The notes below the pieces were generated by a model, which did not search any database, was not told the origin of the DNA, and was given only the letters and a program-made list of their open reading frames with translations. Below, piece by piece: positions 1 through 7,807 of a stretch of DNA of 31,675 bases (positions are counted from its first letter, which is position 1; every line of letters starts with the position of its first letter). Position numbers and translations under genes: made by a program. Origin of the DNA: an uncultured Ruminococcus sp. (GTDB lineage Bacteria > Bacillota > Clostridia > Oscillospirales > Ruminococcaceae); NCBI GenBank assembly GCA_902796865.1, contig CADBQZ010000094.1, forward strand, positions 1 to 31,675. Direction: 5' to 3'.

Positions 1-97
1 CCCCCTTATCCACAGATACTGACAAGCTATCTAAAACATTAGTTCTGATGTCACCTGTATTGTAGCTTTTAACAACGTTACTGACTTCGATCAACAT
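1..97 (-). CDS. ABC transporter ATP-binding protein, N-terminal fragment
   Basis: The first 32 codons of a protein that runs off the left edge. The translation begins MLIEVSNVVKSYNTG and continues through a TNVLDSLSVSVDKG segment. This is the usual opening of LolD/MacB/BceA-type ABC ATPases: the beta strands and the Y of the A-loop just before the Walker A motif, which lies outside the window. The ATG at 97 is preceded by a good ribosome binding site (GGAGG at 106-110). The family couples ATP hydrolysis to a membrane permease for lipoprotein release, peptide sensing or drug export. The substrate cannot be told from this fragment. It is transcribed from a strong promoter at 323-351 through a long leader. 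Confidence 0.8.
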   Translation of the reverse strand, partial: MLIEVSNVVKSYNTGDIRTNVLDSLSVSVDKG

Positions 98-177
98 TGA
101 TCTTTCCTCCTTATTTTTTCGACTTATTATCATCTGTGCATACAACTTGGTTTTAAGGCAGCATCGGAATAAAAACA

Positions 178-193
178 GTTAGTTTAGACTAAC
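178..193 (-). promoter_or_regulatory. inverted repeat in the ABC transporter leader, possible attenuator
   Basis: Perfect 6-bp arms GTTAGT/ACTAAC around a 4-nt loop. Read on the minus strand, the hairpin is followed by TGTTTTTATT, so it resembles a weak intrinsic terminator. It lies between the promoter (323-351) and the ATPase start (97) and overlaps the stop codon of the small ORF. It could also be an operator for a dimeric repressor. Confidence 0.35.
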
Positions 194-261
194 CCTAACG
201 TATAAGCTATCAAAAATAAATACTTCTTTGGATATGTACTCACTGCCGATTTGTTAGCCAT
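184..261 (-). CDS. possible 25-aa leader peptide upstream of the ABC ATPase
   Basis: A small ORF inside the ABC transporter leader. It starts ATG (261), begins MANKSAVSTYPKK, ends with a hydrophobic stretch YLFLIAYTLGLV and stops with TAA at 184-186. A weak ribosome-binding-like GGGG lies 6 nt upstream of the ATG. The stop codon falls inside an inverted repeat at 178-193. The placement is that expected of a regulatory leader peptide, but nothing proves translation. It could equally be a chance ORF. Confidence 0.25.
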   Translation of the reverse strand: MANKSAVSTYPKKYLFLIAYTLGLV

Positions 262-322
262 AGCTTACCCCGATACAAATAAAAAGCGCAATTTAATGCA
301 CAGACATAAAATCACGCTTTAT

Positions 323-351
323 ATTATATCATGTTTGAAATAAAAAGTCAA
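323..351 (-). promoter_or_regulatory. sigma-A promoter of the ABC transporter
   Basis: Read on the minus strand, the -35 is TTGACT (346-351), the spacer is 17 nt and the -10 is TATAAT (323-328). Transcription would start near 315, giving a leader of about 220 nt before the ATG at 97. Confidence 0.8.
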
Positions 352-468
352 GCACTATATTTCATCAGGAGTGACCAATTGCGAATTTAAACATCATTTG
401 TTGTAAGGAACGAGTACTTACCGGTGTTTAATCAAATCTTTTATTTGAGTCTAAACATAAATGCGTTT

Positions 469-987
469 TTATTCAAAATACTTTTTGAACTTTATCTTGT
501 CCAGAAACAGACCAACAATTATGTAAAGTGCCGTACTTGCAGCCACCTGAACTATGTATGCCGGGAATTCAAGAAACGCTGCTGTAAGTGTTGATGCCGA
601 TATCCCGCCGAGAATGAACTGTGCTTCATAAAGCGAGTATCCAGCTATGCAGACCGCCAGCGAAGGTATTATAGCAAGGATATTCCGCAGAGATATTATC
701 TTGTCTTTTTTCGATGTAAAAAAAGCTGCGGTTATCATCTTTACAACTATTGTAGCAGGTATCCATATTGCTGCACCGGACAGACCATCAGCCAATAATC
801 CTCCAAGCGCTGAAGCAGCTATAGCATACGGCATAGGCAAAAGACTTGCCGCAAGATATATCACACCGTCTCCTGCGTGAGTATATCCGTTTCCTGTAGG
901 CACATGGATAAGTGTAACTACAAATATCACAGCTGCAAAAAGACCTGAAAAAGTTATCATTCTTACTTTTTTGTTGGTTCCATTCAT
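469..987 (-). CDS. ECF transporter S component-like membrane protein (TIGR04002-like)
   Basis: A 172-residue integral membrane protein with five to six hydrophobic segments, beginning MNGTNKKVRMITFSGLFAA. The N-terminal helix followed by a HVPTGNGYTHAGDGVIYLAA segment is typical of the small substrate-binding (S) subunits of energy-coupling factor vitamin transporters, in particular the TIGR04002-type group. Such proteins bind a vitamin or precursor in the membrane and work with a shared EcfA/EcfA'/EcfT module. No such module is in this window, so it would rely on one elsewhere. The substrate is unknown. The start at 987 is chosen over an upstream in-frame option because GGGAG lies at a suitable distance. 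It is probably transcribed alone from 1022-1027. Confidence 0.65.
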   Translation of the reverse strand: MNGTNKKVRMITFSGLFAAVIFVVTLIHVPTGNGYTHAGDGVIYLAASLLPMPYAIAASALGGLLADGLSGAAIWIPATIVVKMITAAFFTSKKDKIISLRNILAIIPSLAVCIAGYSLYEAQFILGGISASTLTAAFLEFPAYIVQVAASTALYIIVGLFLDKIKFKKYFE

Positions 988-1021
988 TCAAAACAACTCC
1001 CTTATATATTATTTATAATAT

Positions 1022-1027
1022 ATTATA
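1022..1027 (-). promoter_or_regulatory. extended -10 promoter of the S-component gene
   Basis: TATAAT preceded by TGA on the minus strand (extended -10). The -35 region is only T-rich. It lies about 35 nt upstream of the start codon at 987 and just after the terminator of the upstream gene. Confidence 0.6.
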
Positions 1028-1063
1028 TCACATTAATATCTAAATAAAAAATACTTTAAAACT

Positions 1064-1088
1064 ATAGCCGGTAATAACTACCGGCTAT
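1064..1088 (-). terminator. intrinsic terminator after the carboxypeptidase-like gene
   Basis: Perfect 10-bp stem ATAGCCGGTA/TACCGGCTAT with a 5-nt loop, followed on the minus strand by an AGTTTTAAAG...TTTTTT tract. It lies 10 nt past the stop codon at 1098. Confidence 0.8.
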
Positions 1089-1097
1089 TCTAAATTA

Positions 1098-2489
1098 TCA
1101 TCTTCTTCGGTTATTTCCATAAAGCTTTTTGACTATCTTTTTATTTGAAAAGCTTCCCTTTGCCCTTGATCTATACTGCTTCTTCGCATATAAACATATC
1201 AAAAAGTAGATCAGAGTGAGCACAGCCGAAACCACCATAGCTATCTTGAACCATTTGGACTTAAAAAAATTCTTTGCAACAGAAAGATTAAACTCAAGAA
1301 AAGAACGGTCAACATCAGATTCGGCGACAAGATCCGCCTTGTCAATAAGTTCGCTTCCAAGCCAAAGCTCTATCTCACCAAGCTTCTGTCCTTTTTTGAC
1401 CGGTGCTGTAACATCCTCTGCACGGGTTATCCTTCGCTGTATAGATGTGGTATCTACTTCATTATACCACAGCCTTGTAATATCCTTGTCCGGCTTTATG
1501 AGAACATATCCGCTATCCTTTGAATCATTGACCTTTATTTCTCCCTGTTCCTCCCCTTTGCTCAGAAGCACCTGGTAACTGAATTTATTGAATGCCCAGT
1601 CCATTATATTATATCCGTCCATCATATGATAATAGATAGTATCGCCGTCACTGTTGAGCATAGGTGCATTAAGCGTAACAAGTATATACTTTATGCCGTT
1701 TGAAGAGCCCATAGTTACAAGCGAACGGCCTCCCATATCAAGATTTGCTGTCTTTATACCTTTTACACCATAAAGATAAAAATCACTTGCCGGACTTGCT
1801 ATACTGTTTGAATGATTTATCATCCACTCACCTTCATGCGAATTATCGGGATTAAGCGGAGTCAGCTGGTATTCCTCTGCACAGGCTATATCCTCAAACC
1901 CGGGAACTGATAAAGCATATTCGGTGATAAGCGCCATATCCTTTGCGGTAGTGACTTGCTTTTTATCATAAAGTCCTTCGGGATTGGTGAATACTGTATC
2001 AGTACAGCCTATATCATCCGCTTTAACATTCATTTTATCAACAAAAAGAGATATATCTCCGTTGCCGAAATAATCTGCAAGTATGACAGCCGCCTCGCAT
2101 GACGATGTAAGCAGCATTGCATGGAGATAATCTTTTACCGAAAGCTTGTCTCCATCATATATATCGGCATATCTGAGATCATCCTGATATTCGTAATCAT
2201 CGAACTTTTTATAAAGTGAGCTGTTGGCCGTTATCGTTTCATTCTCTATATCCTGACAATTTTCAAGAACTATTATCGCAGTCATTATCTGTACCAGAGA
2301 ACCGGGATACTGTTCTTTATCAGCCTCTTTCTCGTATATAACACTTTTGGTATCTGTATTATAAAGATATACTGATTCGCTCCTTATCTCAAATGAAGGA
2401 GTGAATATTATTGCACTTACATTCGCAGAAAGCGTGAATATCAATATAGTAAGCATTACTGTCAATGCTGATATTATTCTTTTCATCAT
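1098..2489 (-). CDS. D-alanyl-D-alanine carboxypeptidase-like protein with degenerate active site
   Basis: A 463-residue protein with the architecture of DacF/PBP5 low-molecular-weight penicillin-binding proteins. It has a signal peptide (residues 1-26), a peptidase S11-like domain (about 35-300), a PBP5 C-terminal beta domain (about 315-400), a membrane anchor (413-434) and a basic cytoplasmic tail. The family trims the terminal D-Ala of peptidoglycan stem peptides using SxxK, SxN and KTG motifs. Here all three depart from consensus. The nucleophile motif is GSLVQ (S64, Q67 in place of Lys), the second is SSC (129-131) and the third is KTA (246-248). The fold is recognisable but the general-base lysine is missing, so I infer a pseudoenzyme, perhaps a wall-binding or regulatory protein. 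The codons were read back from the DNA (CAG for Q67). Confidence 0.85.
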   Translation of the reverse strand: MMKRIISALTVMLTILIFTLSANVSAIIFTPSFEIRSESVYLYNTDTKSVIYEKEADKEQYPGSLVQIMTAIIVLENCQDIENETITANSSLYKKFDDYEYQDDLRYADIYDGDKLSVKDYLHAMLLTSSCEAAVILADYFGNGDISLFVDKMNVKADDIGCTDTVFTNPEGLYDKKQVTTAKDMALITEYALSVPGFEDIACAEEYQLTPLNPDNSHEGEWMINHSNSIASPASDFYLYGVKGIKTANLDMGGRSLVTMGSSNGIKYILVTLNAPMLNSDGDTIYYHMMDGYNIMDWAFNKFSYQVLLSKGEEQGEIKVNDSKDSGYVLIKPDKDITRLWYNEVDTTSIQRRITRAEDVTAPVKKGQKLGEIELWLGSELIDKADLVAESDVDRSFLEFNLSVAKNFFKSKWFKIAMVVSAVLTLIYFLICLYAKKQYRSRAKGSFSNKKIVKKLYGNNRRR

Positions 2490-2546
2490 AACTGCTCCTA
2501 AAATATATTAAACCGAAATTTATCGGGTCCATTACTGCCTTATTCT

Positions 2547-2574
2547 ATTATACCAAAAAAATCGGAAAAATCAA
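2547..2574 (-). promoter_or_regulatory. promoter of the carboxypeptidase-like gene
   Basis: Minus strand: -35 TTGATT (2569-2574), 16-nt spacer, -10 TATAAT (2547-2552). Confidence 0.65.
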
Positions 2575-2602
2575 ACATTTTCGATAAAAATCCAAAAAAA
2601 TA

Positions 2603-2631
2603 TTTACACAGACGTAATTTTATGATAAAAT
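2603..2631 (+). promoter_or_regulatory. promoter of the metallophosphoesterase gene
   Basis: -35 TTTACA (2603-2608), 17-nt spacer, -10 TAAAAT (2626-2631). It is divergent from the promoter at 2547-2574, with about 28 bp between the two -35 boxes. Confidence 0.6.
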
Positions 2632-2662
2632 AGATATAGATTTTTAAAGGAGGGCACAGGTT

Positions 2663-3340
2663 TTGATATATGTGACCGGAGATATGCACGGAGAATTTTC
2701 AAGATTTAAAGATAAAAGAATAAAAAAGCTCCGTGAAGGCGATACACTTATCATATGCGGGGATTTTGGATTTATATGGGACGGTTCAAAAAAAGAACAA
2801 TCCATACTTGATAAGATCGGGAATATGAAGTTCAATGTTGCATTTGTAGACGGATGTCATGAAAATTTCGAGCTGCTCAGTGAATATGAAGTAATAGACT
2901 GGAACGGTGGAAAGGCTCAGCTAATAAGCGGCAATCTTGTTCATCTTCTCAGAGGACAGATATACACTATCGAAGGTAAAAAGATACTTGCCTTTGGCGG
3001 CGGACACAGTCAGGACTATGATCTTCGCAGAACACAGAACTGGTGGATACAGGAGCACCCTACTCATGAGGAGATCATAAACTCGATAAACAATCTTGAT
3101 AAATATGAAAACTACATAGACTATATCGTTACTCACGAACCACCAGCATCACTTAAGGACTGCCTGGGCGTAGATGTGCTTCAAAGACTCGAAATACACG
3201 CATTTTTTGAAGATCTTATAAAAGCCTGCCATTTTGAAAAATGGTTCTTCGGCAAATGCCATACAGATAAATATATACCAATGAAGTTCTATGCGGTATT
3301 TGAAGATGTGCTTCAGGCAAATGAGAAAAATAATTTTTGA
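2663..3340 (+). CDS. calcineurin-like metallophosphoesterase
   Basis: A 225-residue soluble protein of the calcineurin-like phosphoesterase superfamily, predicted to hydrolyse phosphomonoesters or phosphodiesters with a dinuclear metal centre. The metal motifs appear in order: GDMHGEF (residues 6-12), GDFGFIWD, GCHENF, THEPP and GKCHTD. The Asn of the usual GNHE is Cys (GCHE), a substitution I would expect to affect the second metal site. The start is TTG at 2663, set by GGAGGG about 8 nt upstream; no ATG fits. It is monocistronic, facing the convergent sulfhydrylase gene across a shared terminator. The physiological substrate is unknown. Confidence 0.85.
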   Translation: MIYVTGDMHGEFSRFKDKRIKKLREGDTLIICGDFGFIWDGSKKEQSILDKIGNMKFNVAFVDGCHENFELLSEYEVIDWNGGKAQLISGNLVHLLRGQIYTIEGKKILAFGGGHSQDYDLRRTQNWWIQEHPTHEEIINSINNLDKYENYIDYIVTHEPPASLKDCLGVDVLQRLEIHAFFEDLIKACHFEKWFFGKCHTDKYIPMKFYAVFEDVLQANEKNNF

Positions 3341-3364
3341 TAATATTTTAAATAATTACTGTAA

Positions 3365-3400
3365 AAAATATCTCCAGAGCATTTGCTTTGGAGATATTTT
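3365..3400. terminator. bidirectional terminator between convergent genes
   Basis: 16-bp stem (one G-T pair), left arm 3365-3380, loop ATTT, right arm 3385-3400. It is flanked by A-rich and T-rich tracts so it can work on both strands, between stop codons at 3340 (plus) and 3444 (minus). Confidence 0.85.
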
Positions 3401-3443
3401 CATGAGGTATTTATTTCAGCATCGAGAAATGCAGAACATCTTA

Positions 3444-4730
3444 TCAGATAGCAGCAAATGCTGTTTCAAGCGCTTCGATAATATCATTGATATTTTCTGT
3501 TCCTATCGAAAGTCTTATAGTATTAGGCTTTATTCCCTGTTCAAGAAGTTCTTCATTCGTCAGCTGTGAATGAGTAGTCGATGCAGGATGGATAACAAGA
3601 GACTTTACATCGGCAACATTTGCAAGAAGCGAGAATATCGGAAGATTATCAATAAATTTCCTTGCATCGGTATCATCGCCTTTAACTTCAAATGTGAATA
3701 TAGAACCGCCGCCGTTCGGGAAGTATTTTTTATAAAGATCATGGCTCTTTTCAGTTTCAAGAGACGGATGATGAACTGCCTCTACCTTCGGATTTGAATT
3801 TAAGAACTCAACAACTTTAAGTGCATTTTCAACGTGTCTCTCGACTCTGAGTGAAAGTGTCTCAAGTCCCTGTAAGAACAGAAAAGCATGGAAAGGTGAA
3901 AGTGTAGCACCTGTATCACGAAGAAGTATAGCACGGATATATGTTACATATGCTGCAGCACCAACTGCATCAGAAAAGCTTATGCCGTGATATGACGGGT
4001 TAGCTTCTGATATCCACGGATATTTTCCGGAAACTTTCCAGTCGAAATTGCCGCCGTCAACTATAACACCGCCTATCGCAGTACCATGACCGCCAATAAA
4101 CTTTGTAGCACTGTGAACAACTATATCAGCACCGTATTCTATCGGACGAACAAGGTAAGGTGTTGCAAATGTATTATCTACAACGAGCGGTATGCCATGT
4201 GAATGTGCGATCTTTGCTATCTTTTCTATATCTGAAACGTTGGAATGTGGATTGCCGAGCGTTTCGATGAATATAGCTTTTGTCTTATCATTTATAGCAT
4301 TTTCAAAGCTGTTTTCTTCATATGGGTCAGCAAAGTTTGTTGTTATTCCATAAAGTGGAAGTGTATGTTCAAGAAGATTGAATGTTCCGCCGTAGATATT
4401 TTTTGAAGCTACTATATTTTCACCAGCTTTTGCAAGAGCCTGTATCGCATATGTAATAGCTGCGGCACCCGAAGCTGTTGCAAGAGCGCCTACGCCGCCT
4501 TCTAAAGCAGCTATTCTTTCTTCAAAAACGCCCTGTGTTGAATTTGTAAGTCTTCCATATATATTTCCTGCATCTTTAAGGCCAAATCTGTCAGCAGCGT
4601 GCTGTGAATCTCTGAATACATAAGATGTTGTAGCATATATCGGAACTGCTCTTGCGTCCGATGCCGGATCCGGGTTTTCCTGTCCTACGTGAAGCTGTAA
4701 TGTCTCAAAACGATATTTTTTATTTGCCAT
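3444..4730 (-). CDS. metY: O-acetylhomoserine aminocarboxypropyltransferase (sulfhydrylase)
   Basis: A 428-residue PLP enzyme of the Cys/Met metabolism family. It makes homocysteine from O-acetylhomoserine and sulfide in methionine synthesis. Visible signatures are LQLHVGQENPDPASDARAVP at the N terminus, NIYGRLTNST, ASGAAA, VVDNTFATPYL (PLP-binding Asp about 185) and SATKFIGGHGTAIGG with the Schiff-base lysine at about 210. Length and motifs match OAH sulfhydrylase rather than the shorter cystathionine gamma-synthases. An upstream ATG at 4745 exists, but it overlaps the GGAGG that serves the ATG at 4730, so the start is placed at MANKK. It is transcribed alone. No SAM riboswitch or T-box is visible in the ~115-nt leader. 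Confidence 0.92.
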   Translation of the reverse strand: MANKKYRFETLQLHVGQENPDPASDARAVPIYATTSYVFRDSQHAADRFGLKDAGNIYGRLTNSTQGVFEERIAALEGGVGALATASGAAAITYAIQALAKAGENIVASKNIYGGTFNLLEHTLPLYGITTNFADPYEENSFENAINDKTKAIFIETLGNPHSNVSDIEKIAKIAHSHGIPLVVDNTFATPYLVRPIEYGADIVVHSATKFIGGHGTAIGGVIVDGGNFDWKVSGKYPWISEANPSYHGISFSDAVGAAAYVTYIRAILLRDTGATLSPFHAFLFLQGLETLSLRVERHVENALKVVEFLNSNPKVEAVHHPSLETEKSHDLYKKYFPNGGGSIFTFEVKGDDTDARKFIDNLPIFSLLANVADVKSLVIHPASTTHSQLTNEELLEQGIKPNTIRLSIGTENINDIIEALETAFAAI

Positions 4731-4850
4731 TTTCTTTTCCTCCATAAAATTATTGTTCTTGGTTTATTCTTTCGATTTTATATTCACTGCATATCACACA
4801 TCATTTTCATCACTCATTTCCTATATATTCTATGTGTTTTCTATGTTTTT

Positions 4851-4880
4851 ATTATATCACCGTTTTTCCGATTTGTCCAA
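4851..4880 (-). promoter_or_regulatory. promoter of the OAH sulfhydrylase gene
   Basis: Minus strand: TTGGAC (4875-4880), 18-nt spacer, TATAAT (4851-4856) with an extended TGA. Confidence 0.65.
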
Positions 4881-4895
4881 TTGCTATATTTTAGA

Positions 4896-4924
4896 TTAGG
4901 CTATAGTTTTTGCCTATAGCCTAA
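4896..4924. terminator. hairpin at the end of ylbJ
   Basis: 11-bp perfect stem TTAGGCTATAG/CTATAGCCTAA with a 7-nt loop. It contains the ylbJ stop codon (4921-4923). No strong U-tract follows on the minus strand, so termination may be partial. Confidence 0.5.
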
Positions 4925-6012
4925 CATTTTTTCAATTCAGGTCTTTGTTTCTCTATAAGTATAAGCGTCATAAACATCATTATAAATAAGAGTACCGATG
5001 AGACCGGAGAACTTCCTTTATGATAAAGAGAAACGCAGGGCTTTAAACAGCTTATTTCAATATCAAGAAATCTTATAAGAAACCGGCTTATAAATGCCGA
5101 ACAAAAAGCCGTAAATAGTCTTGAAACTATAAAAAGCTTTATATCAATACAATTTCTTCCTATAGCGGCTATCTGCATCGCCACGCATACTCCACCGAAC
5201 GAAAGCAAAAAACTTACTACTGGAAAAAGCGAAGGCTGCATTGCCGGAAGATTTGCTATATTGCTTATTTCAAGAAAGCTCATTATTATTCTTTCGGCAG
5301 TACTGCGGTCGGAAATGCCTATAAGCTCTGCAATGTCTGAAAGCCAGCCTATAGCCCCCGAAAGAGACAATATACATATGACTCCTCCAAAAGCTGCTAT
5401 CATTGTACACATTCCAAGCATTGCCGATGATGCTGAACGGACTGCCGGTATGACCGCCCCTGCATTCAATATTCTTTTTTCATCTGCTTTATAGGATACT
5501 CTTTCAAGCTTTCTTGTAAGAATGAGTGCAGTAACAACATTTGCAGATATAACAGATATAAATATGAGCAAAGCAGCGTTTGAACCCGGATATAAACAGG
5601 CTGCAGCAGTACCTGATATAAATGCCGGTCCTCCGCAGCAGCAAAAGCAGCTCATTATCTTTGCCTGATGCAGTGTAAGCTTTCCGCTTTGAACCCCTTC
5701 TCCGACAAGCTTTATCCCTGCCGGATAGCCCGATATAAGACTAAGAATAAAAATGACTATACCCTCTTCGGGCAGCCGAAAGAGCCTGCCGGTGATTTTT
5801 CCCAGCGGCGCACCGATAATACTATGGAGCCCCGAAATAGATATATAAGAAGTAAGGCACAAGAATATAAACATAGAAGGTATTATAACATCAAAGCATC
5901 TTTCAATGCTGTCTTTTATACTGTTTCCCATTTCATAAGGATACTTTAAAGAATAGTATATTGCCAAAGCAGCGGCGGCAGCAGCAAAAGTATTTTTTAT
6001 AATATTTTTCAT
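4921..6012 (-). CDS. ylbJ: sporulation integral membrane protein YlbJ
   Basis: A 363-residue polytopic membrane protein with about eight hydrophobic segments. It matches YlbJ, a mother-cell protein needed for heat-resistant spores in Bacillus and related to nucleoside-recognition (Gate) domain proteins. The central SGYPAGIKLVGEGVQSGKLT block, the CFCCCGGPAFISGTAA block and the C-terminal FLEISNIANLPAMQPS segment are typical. The start is placed at the ATG at 6012, because the GGTGAT just upstream is the ribosome binding site and the GTG at 6021 lies within it. It is divergent from yqfC, another spore gene. A sigma-E-like promoter may lie at 6029-6058. Many ruminococci keep such genes although spores are seldom seen. 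Confidence 0.8.
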   Translation of the reverse strand: MKNIIKNTFAAAAAALAIYYSLKYPYEMGNSIKDSIERCFDVIIPSMFIFLCLTSYISISGLHSIIGAPLGKITGRLFRLPEEGIVIFILSLISGYPAGIKLVGEGVQSGKLTLHQAKIMSCFCCCGGPAFISGTAAACLYPGSNAALLIFISVISANVVTALILTRKLERVSYKADEKRILNAGAVIPAVRSASSAMLGMCTMIAAFGGVICILSLSGAIGWLSDIAELIGISDRSTAERIIMSFLEISNIANLPAMQPSLFPVVSFLLSFGGVCVAMQIAAIGRNCIDIKLFIVSRLFTAFCSAFISRFLIRFLDIEISCLKPCVSLYHKGSSPVSSVLLFIMMFMTLILIEKQRPELKKC

Positions 6013-6028
6013 TTTTATCACCGTTAAT

Positions 6029-6058
6029 AGATTTATGCTTTGAAAAGCATGGATATTC
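6029..6058 (-). promoter_or_regulatory. possible sigma-E-like promoter of ylbJ
   Basis: Minus strand: GGATATTC-complement GAATATCC at 6051-6058, then CATAAATCT (6029-6037). This resembles a CATANNNT-type -10 of mother-cell sigma factors. It is based on a short match only. Confidence 0.3.
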
Positions 6059-6101
6059 CGTGAAGAACGTAAATATAATTATAAATAAGAGGTGATAGAA
6101 A

Positions 6102-6356
6102 TTGAACAAATGGCTCGAAAAAGGGAAACGTTTTATACATATGGACAGTCAGATACAGATAACAGGAAGCAGCAGTGTTATGGTAGACGGCTGTAAAAAA
6201 ATACTTGAATATAATGATATACTTGTAAAAGTAAAAACATGGGATCTTATTGTACAGGTATGGGGAAGCGGACTTACAGTGAGCGGATTTAGTTCAGATA
6301 TCATATGTATTTACGGTGATATAAGATCAGTAGAACTGGAACGGGTGAGCGCATGA
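6102..6356 (+). CDS. yqfC: sporulation protein YqfC
   Basis: An 84-residue protein of the YqfC/YabP family, needed for spore formation in Bacillus, where it works with YqfD. The DSQIQITGSSSVMVDGCKKI and LEYND segments and the repeated hydrophobic strands are characteristic. The start is TTG at 6102 with AGGTGAT just upstream, the same box used by ylbJ. The stop overlaps the yqfD start by 4 nt (ATGA), so the two are translationally coupled. Confidence 0.88.
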   Translation: MNKWLEKGKRFIHMDSQIQITGSSSVMVDGCKKILEYNDILVKVKTWDLIVQVWGSGLTVSGFSSDIICIYGDIRSVELERVSA

Positions 6357-7540
6357 AACATATAAAGGAAATATTGTCGATAAAAGCGTCAGGAGATAAT
6401 ATATACCGCTTTATAAATGCTATAAGAGAAGCACATATAGTCTGTACATCTCAAAGATGTGTAAACGGTATTTTTTTTGCAGATATACACAGCCGTGACT
6501 TTAAAAGAATAAAAAGTCTTGCAGAAAGCAGCTCAGTCCAAATCACAGTAATAAAAGACAGCGGACTTATGCACAAACTCAGACAATATCGTTTCAGATA
6601 TGGGATAGTTCTTGGACTTATGCTTATGCTTGGTGCAGTGTTTTATTTTTCAAATACCGTAGTAACAATAGAAGTCTGCGGCAGCAGCAAAGTAACAACA
6701 GCACAGGTAATGGCTGCTCTGGAAGACATAGGGATATACAAAGGCAGATTCATACCGGATATAGATTTTCACAATGCCGAACAAAGACTTCGTCTAAGCA
6801 TCCCGCAGATAGCCTGGACAGGTATAAGGCATACCGGAAGCCGCATAATAGTCGATATAACCGAAGCGGTAGAACCGCCGGAGATGGTAAACGATAATAT
6901 ACCGTGCAACATAGTCTCAACTAAAGATGCACAGATAACCTACACCGAAGTCTATGCAGGTCAGCTTATAAAAAAGAAAGGCGACGGCGTAAGAAAAGGA
7001 GGAATTATAGTAAGCGGTATCGCAGACGACGGAAAAGGTCATTTTCTAAAAAAACACGCAATGGGGAAGATACGTGGGATATATACGGAAAAAATGATAT
7101 TTACTCAGCCTTTTTCAATATCCGGCAAAGTATACGGCGAAGATATCCAAAAAAGAAAATATCTTGATTTTTTCGGTATGAGGATACCAATGTTTATAAA
7201 CGATCCGGATACAGAAACTTTCGACTATACAGAACAAGTCAATAATTTTTCCATGTTTGGGATAGAGATACCGTTTGGTATAGTACACTGCACTTACGAG
7301 CCTTTTAAATATGAAAAAACAGAATACTCACCGGAAGAAGCAGAAAAAAAGCTGGAAGAAAAAGCATCTCTTTATGAAAAAAATTTTTACGGAGACAGTG
7401 ATATAACGGTGCTTGACAGAGAAATAAATAAAATATCAAACAAAGAAGAGATGGTTTTTGAGGTAACATACAAGCTCGAAGGCGACATTGGAGAGGATAA
7501 AGAGATATTTGCAGACCGTCAGGAATGGAAAAAACGTTAA
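6353..7540 (+). CDS. yqfD: sporulation protein YqfD
   Basis: A 395-residue membrane protein. The N-terminal part (1-80) is cytoplasmic, a single transmembrane helix lies near 82-102 (GIVLGLMLMLGAVFYFSN), and a large outside domain follows containing the IDITEAVEPPE-type strand found in YqfD/SpoIV-related proteins. It is coupled to yqfC by the ATGA overlap. In Bacillus it lies directly upstream of phoH, as here. The C-terminal end is rich in Lys and Glu. It is probably part of the mother-cell membrane machinery; its biochemical role is not established. Confidence 0.85.
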   Translation: MKHIKEILSIKASGDNIYRFINAIREAHIVCTSQRCVNGIFFADIHSRDFKRIKSLAESSSVQITVIKDSGLMHKLRQYRFRYGIVLGLMLMLGAVFYFSNTVVTIEVCGSSKVTTAQVMAALEDIGIYKGRFIPDIDFHNAEQRLRLSIPQIAWTGIRHTGSRIIVDITEAVEPPEMVNDNIPCNIVSTKDAQITYTEVYAGQLIKKKGDGVRKGGIIVSGIADDGKGHFLKKHAMGKIRGIYTEKMIFTQPFSISGKVYGEDIQKRKYLDFFGMRIPMFINDPDTETFDYTEQVNNFSMFGIEIPFGIVHCTYEPFKYEKTEYSPEEAEKKLEEKASLYEKNFYGDSDITVLDREINKISNKEEMVFEVTYKLEGDIGEDKEIFADRQEWKKR

Positions 7541-7632
7541 AAAACAACCTTTGTTTGTAAGTAATCTGAAAAAAAAAAGAAAAATTTGAAAAAAATTATA
7601 GAATAAGTATTTCAAAATCTGAAAATTTATGG

Positions 7633-7638
7633 TATAAT
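7633..7638 (+). promoter_or_regulatory. extended -10 promoter of the phoH operon
   Basis: TATAAT preceded by TGG (TGN extended -10). The -35 is poor. It gives a leader of about 160 nt before phoH. The leader has one 8-bp hairpin (GTCATGCT 7752-7759 with AGCATGAC 7777-7784) and no small ORF that I would defend. Confidence 0.6.
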
Positions 7639-7807
7639 AGTAAAGGAAAGGTCTGCAATAAAGCATTTCACTTATGTTAAAATAAAAATCAAAAGTTTAT
7701 ATTTCATTTTCAAAGTGTTATGCCCATGCCGACCGAAGAACTTAAAAAAGCGTCATGCTGCCGAAACCTTTATAAAAGCATGACCTGAAGAAAAGAGTGT
7801 GTTAAAT

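Noticed and set aside
4731..4850. SAM riboswitch or T-box upstream of the OAH sulfhydrylase
   Set aside because: The ~115-nt leader is A-rich with no stable multi-stem fold and no terminator hairpin before the start codon.
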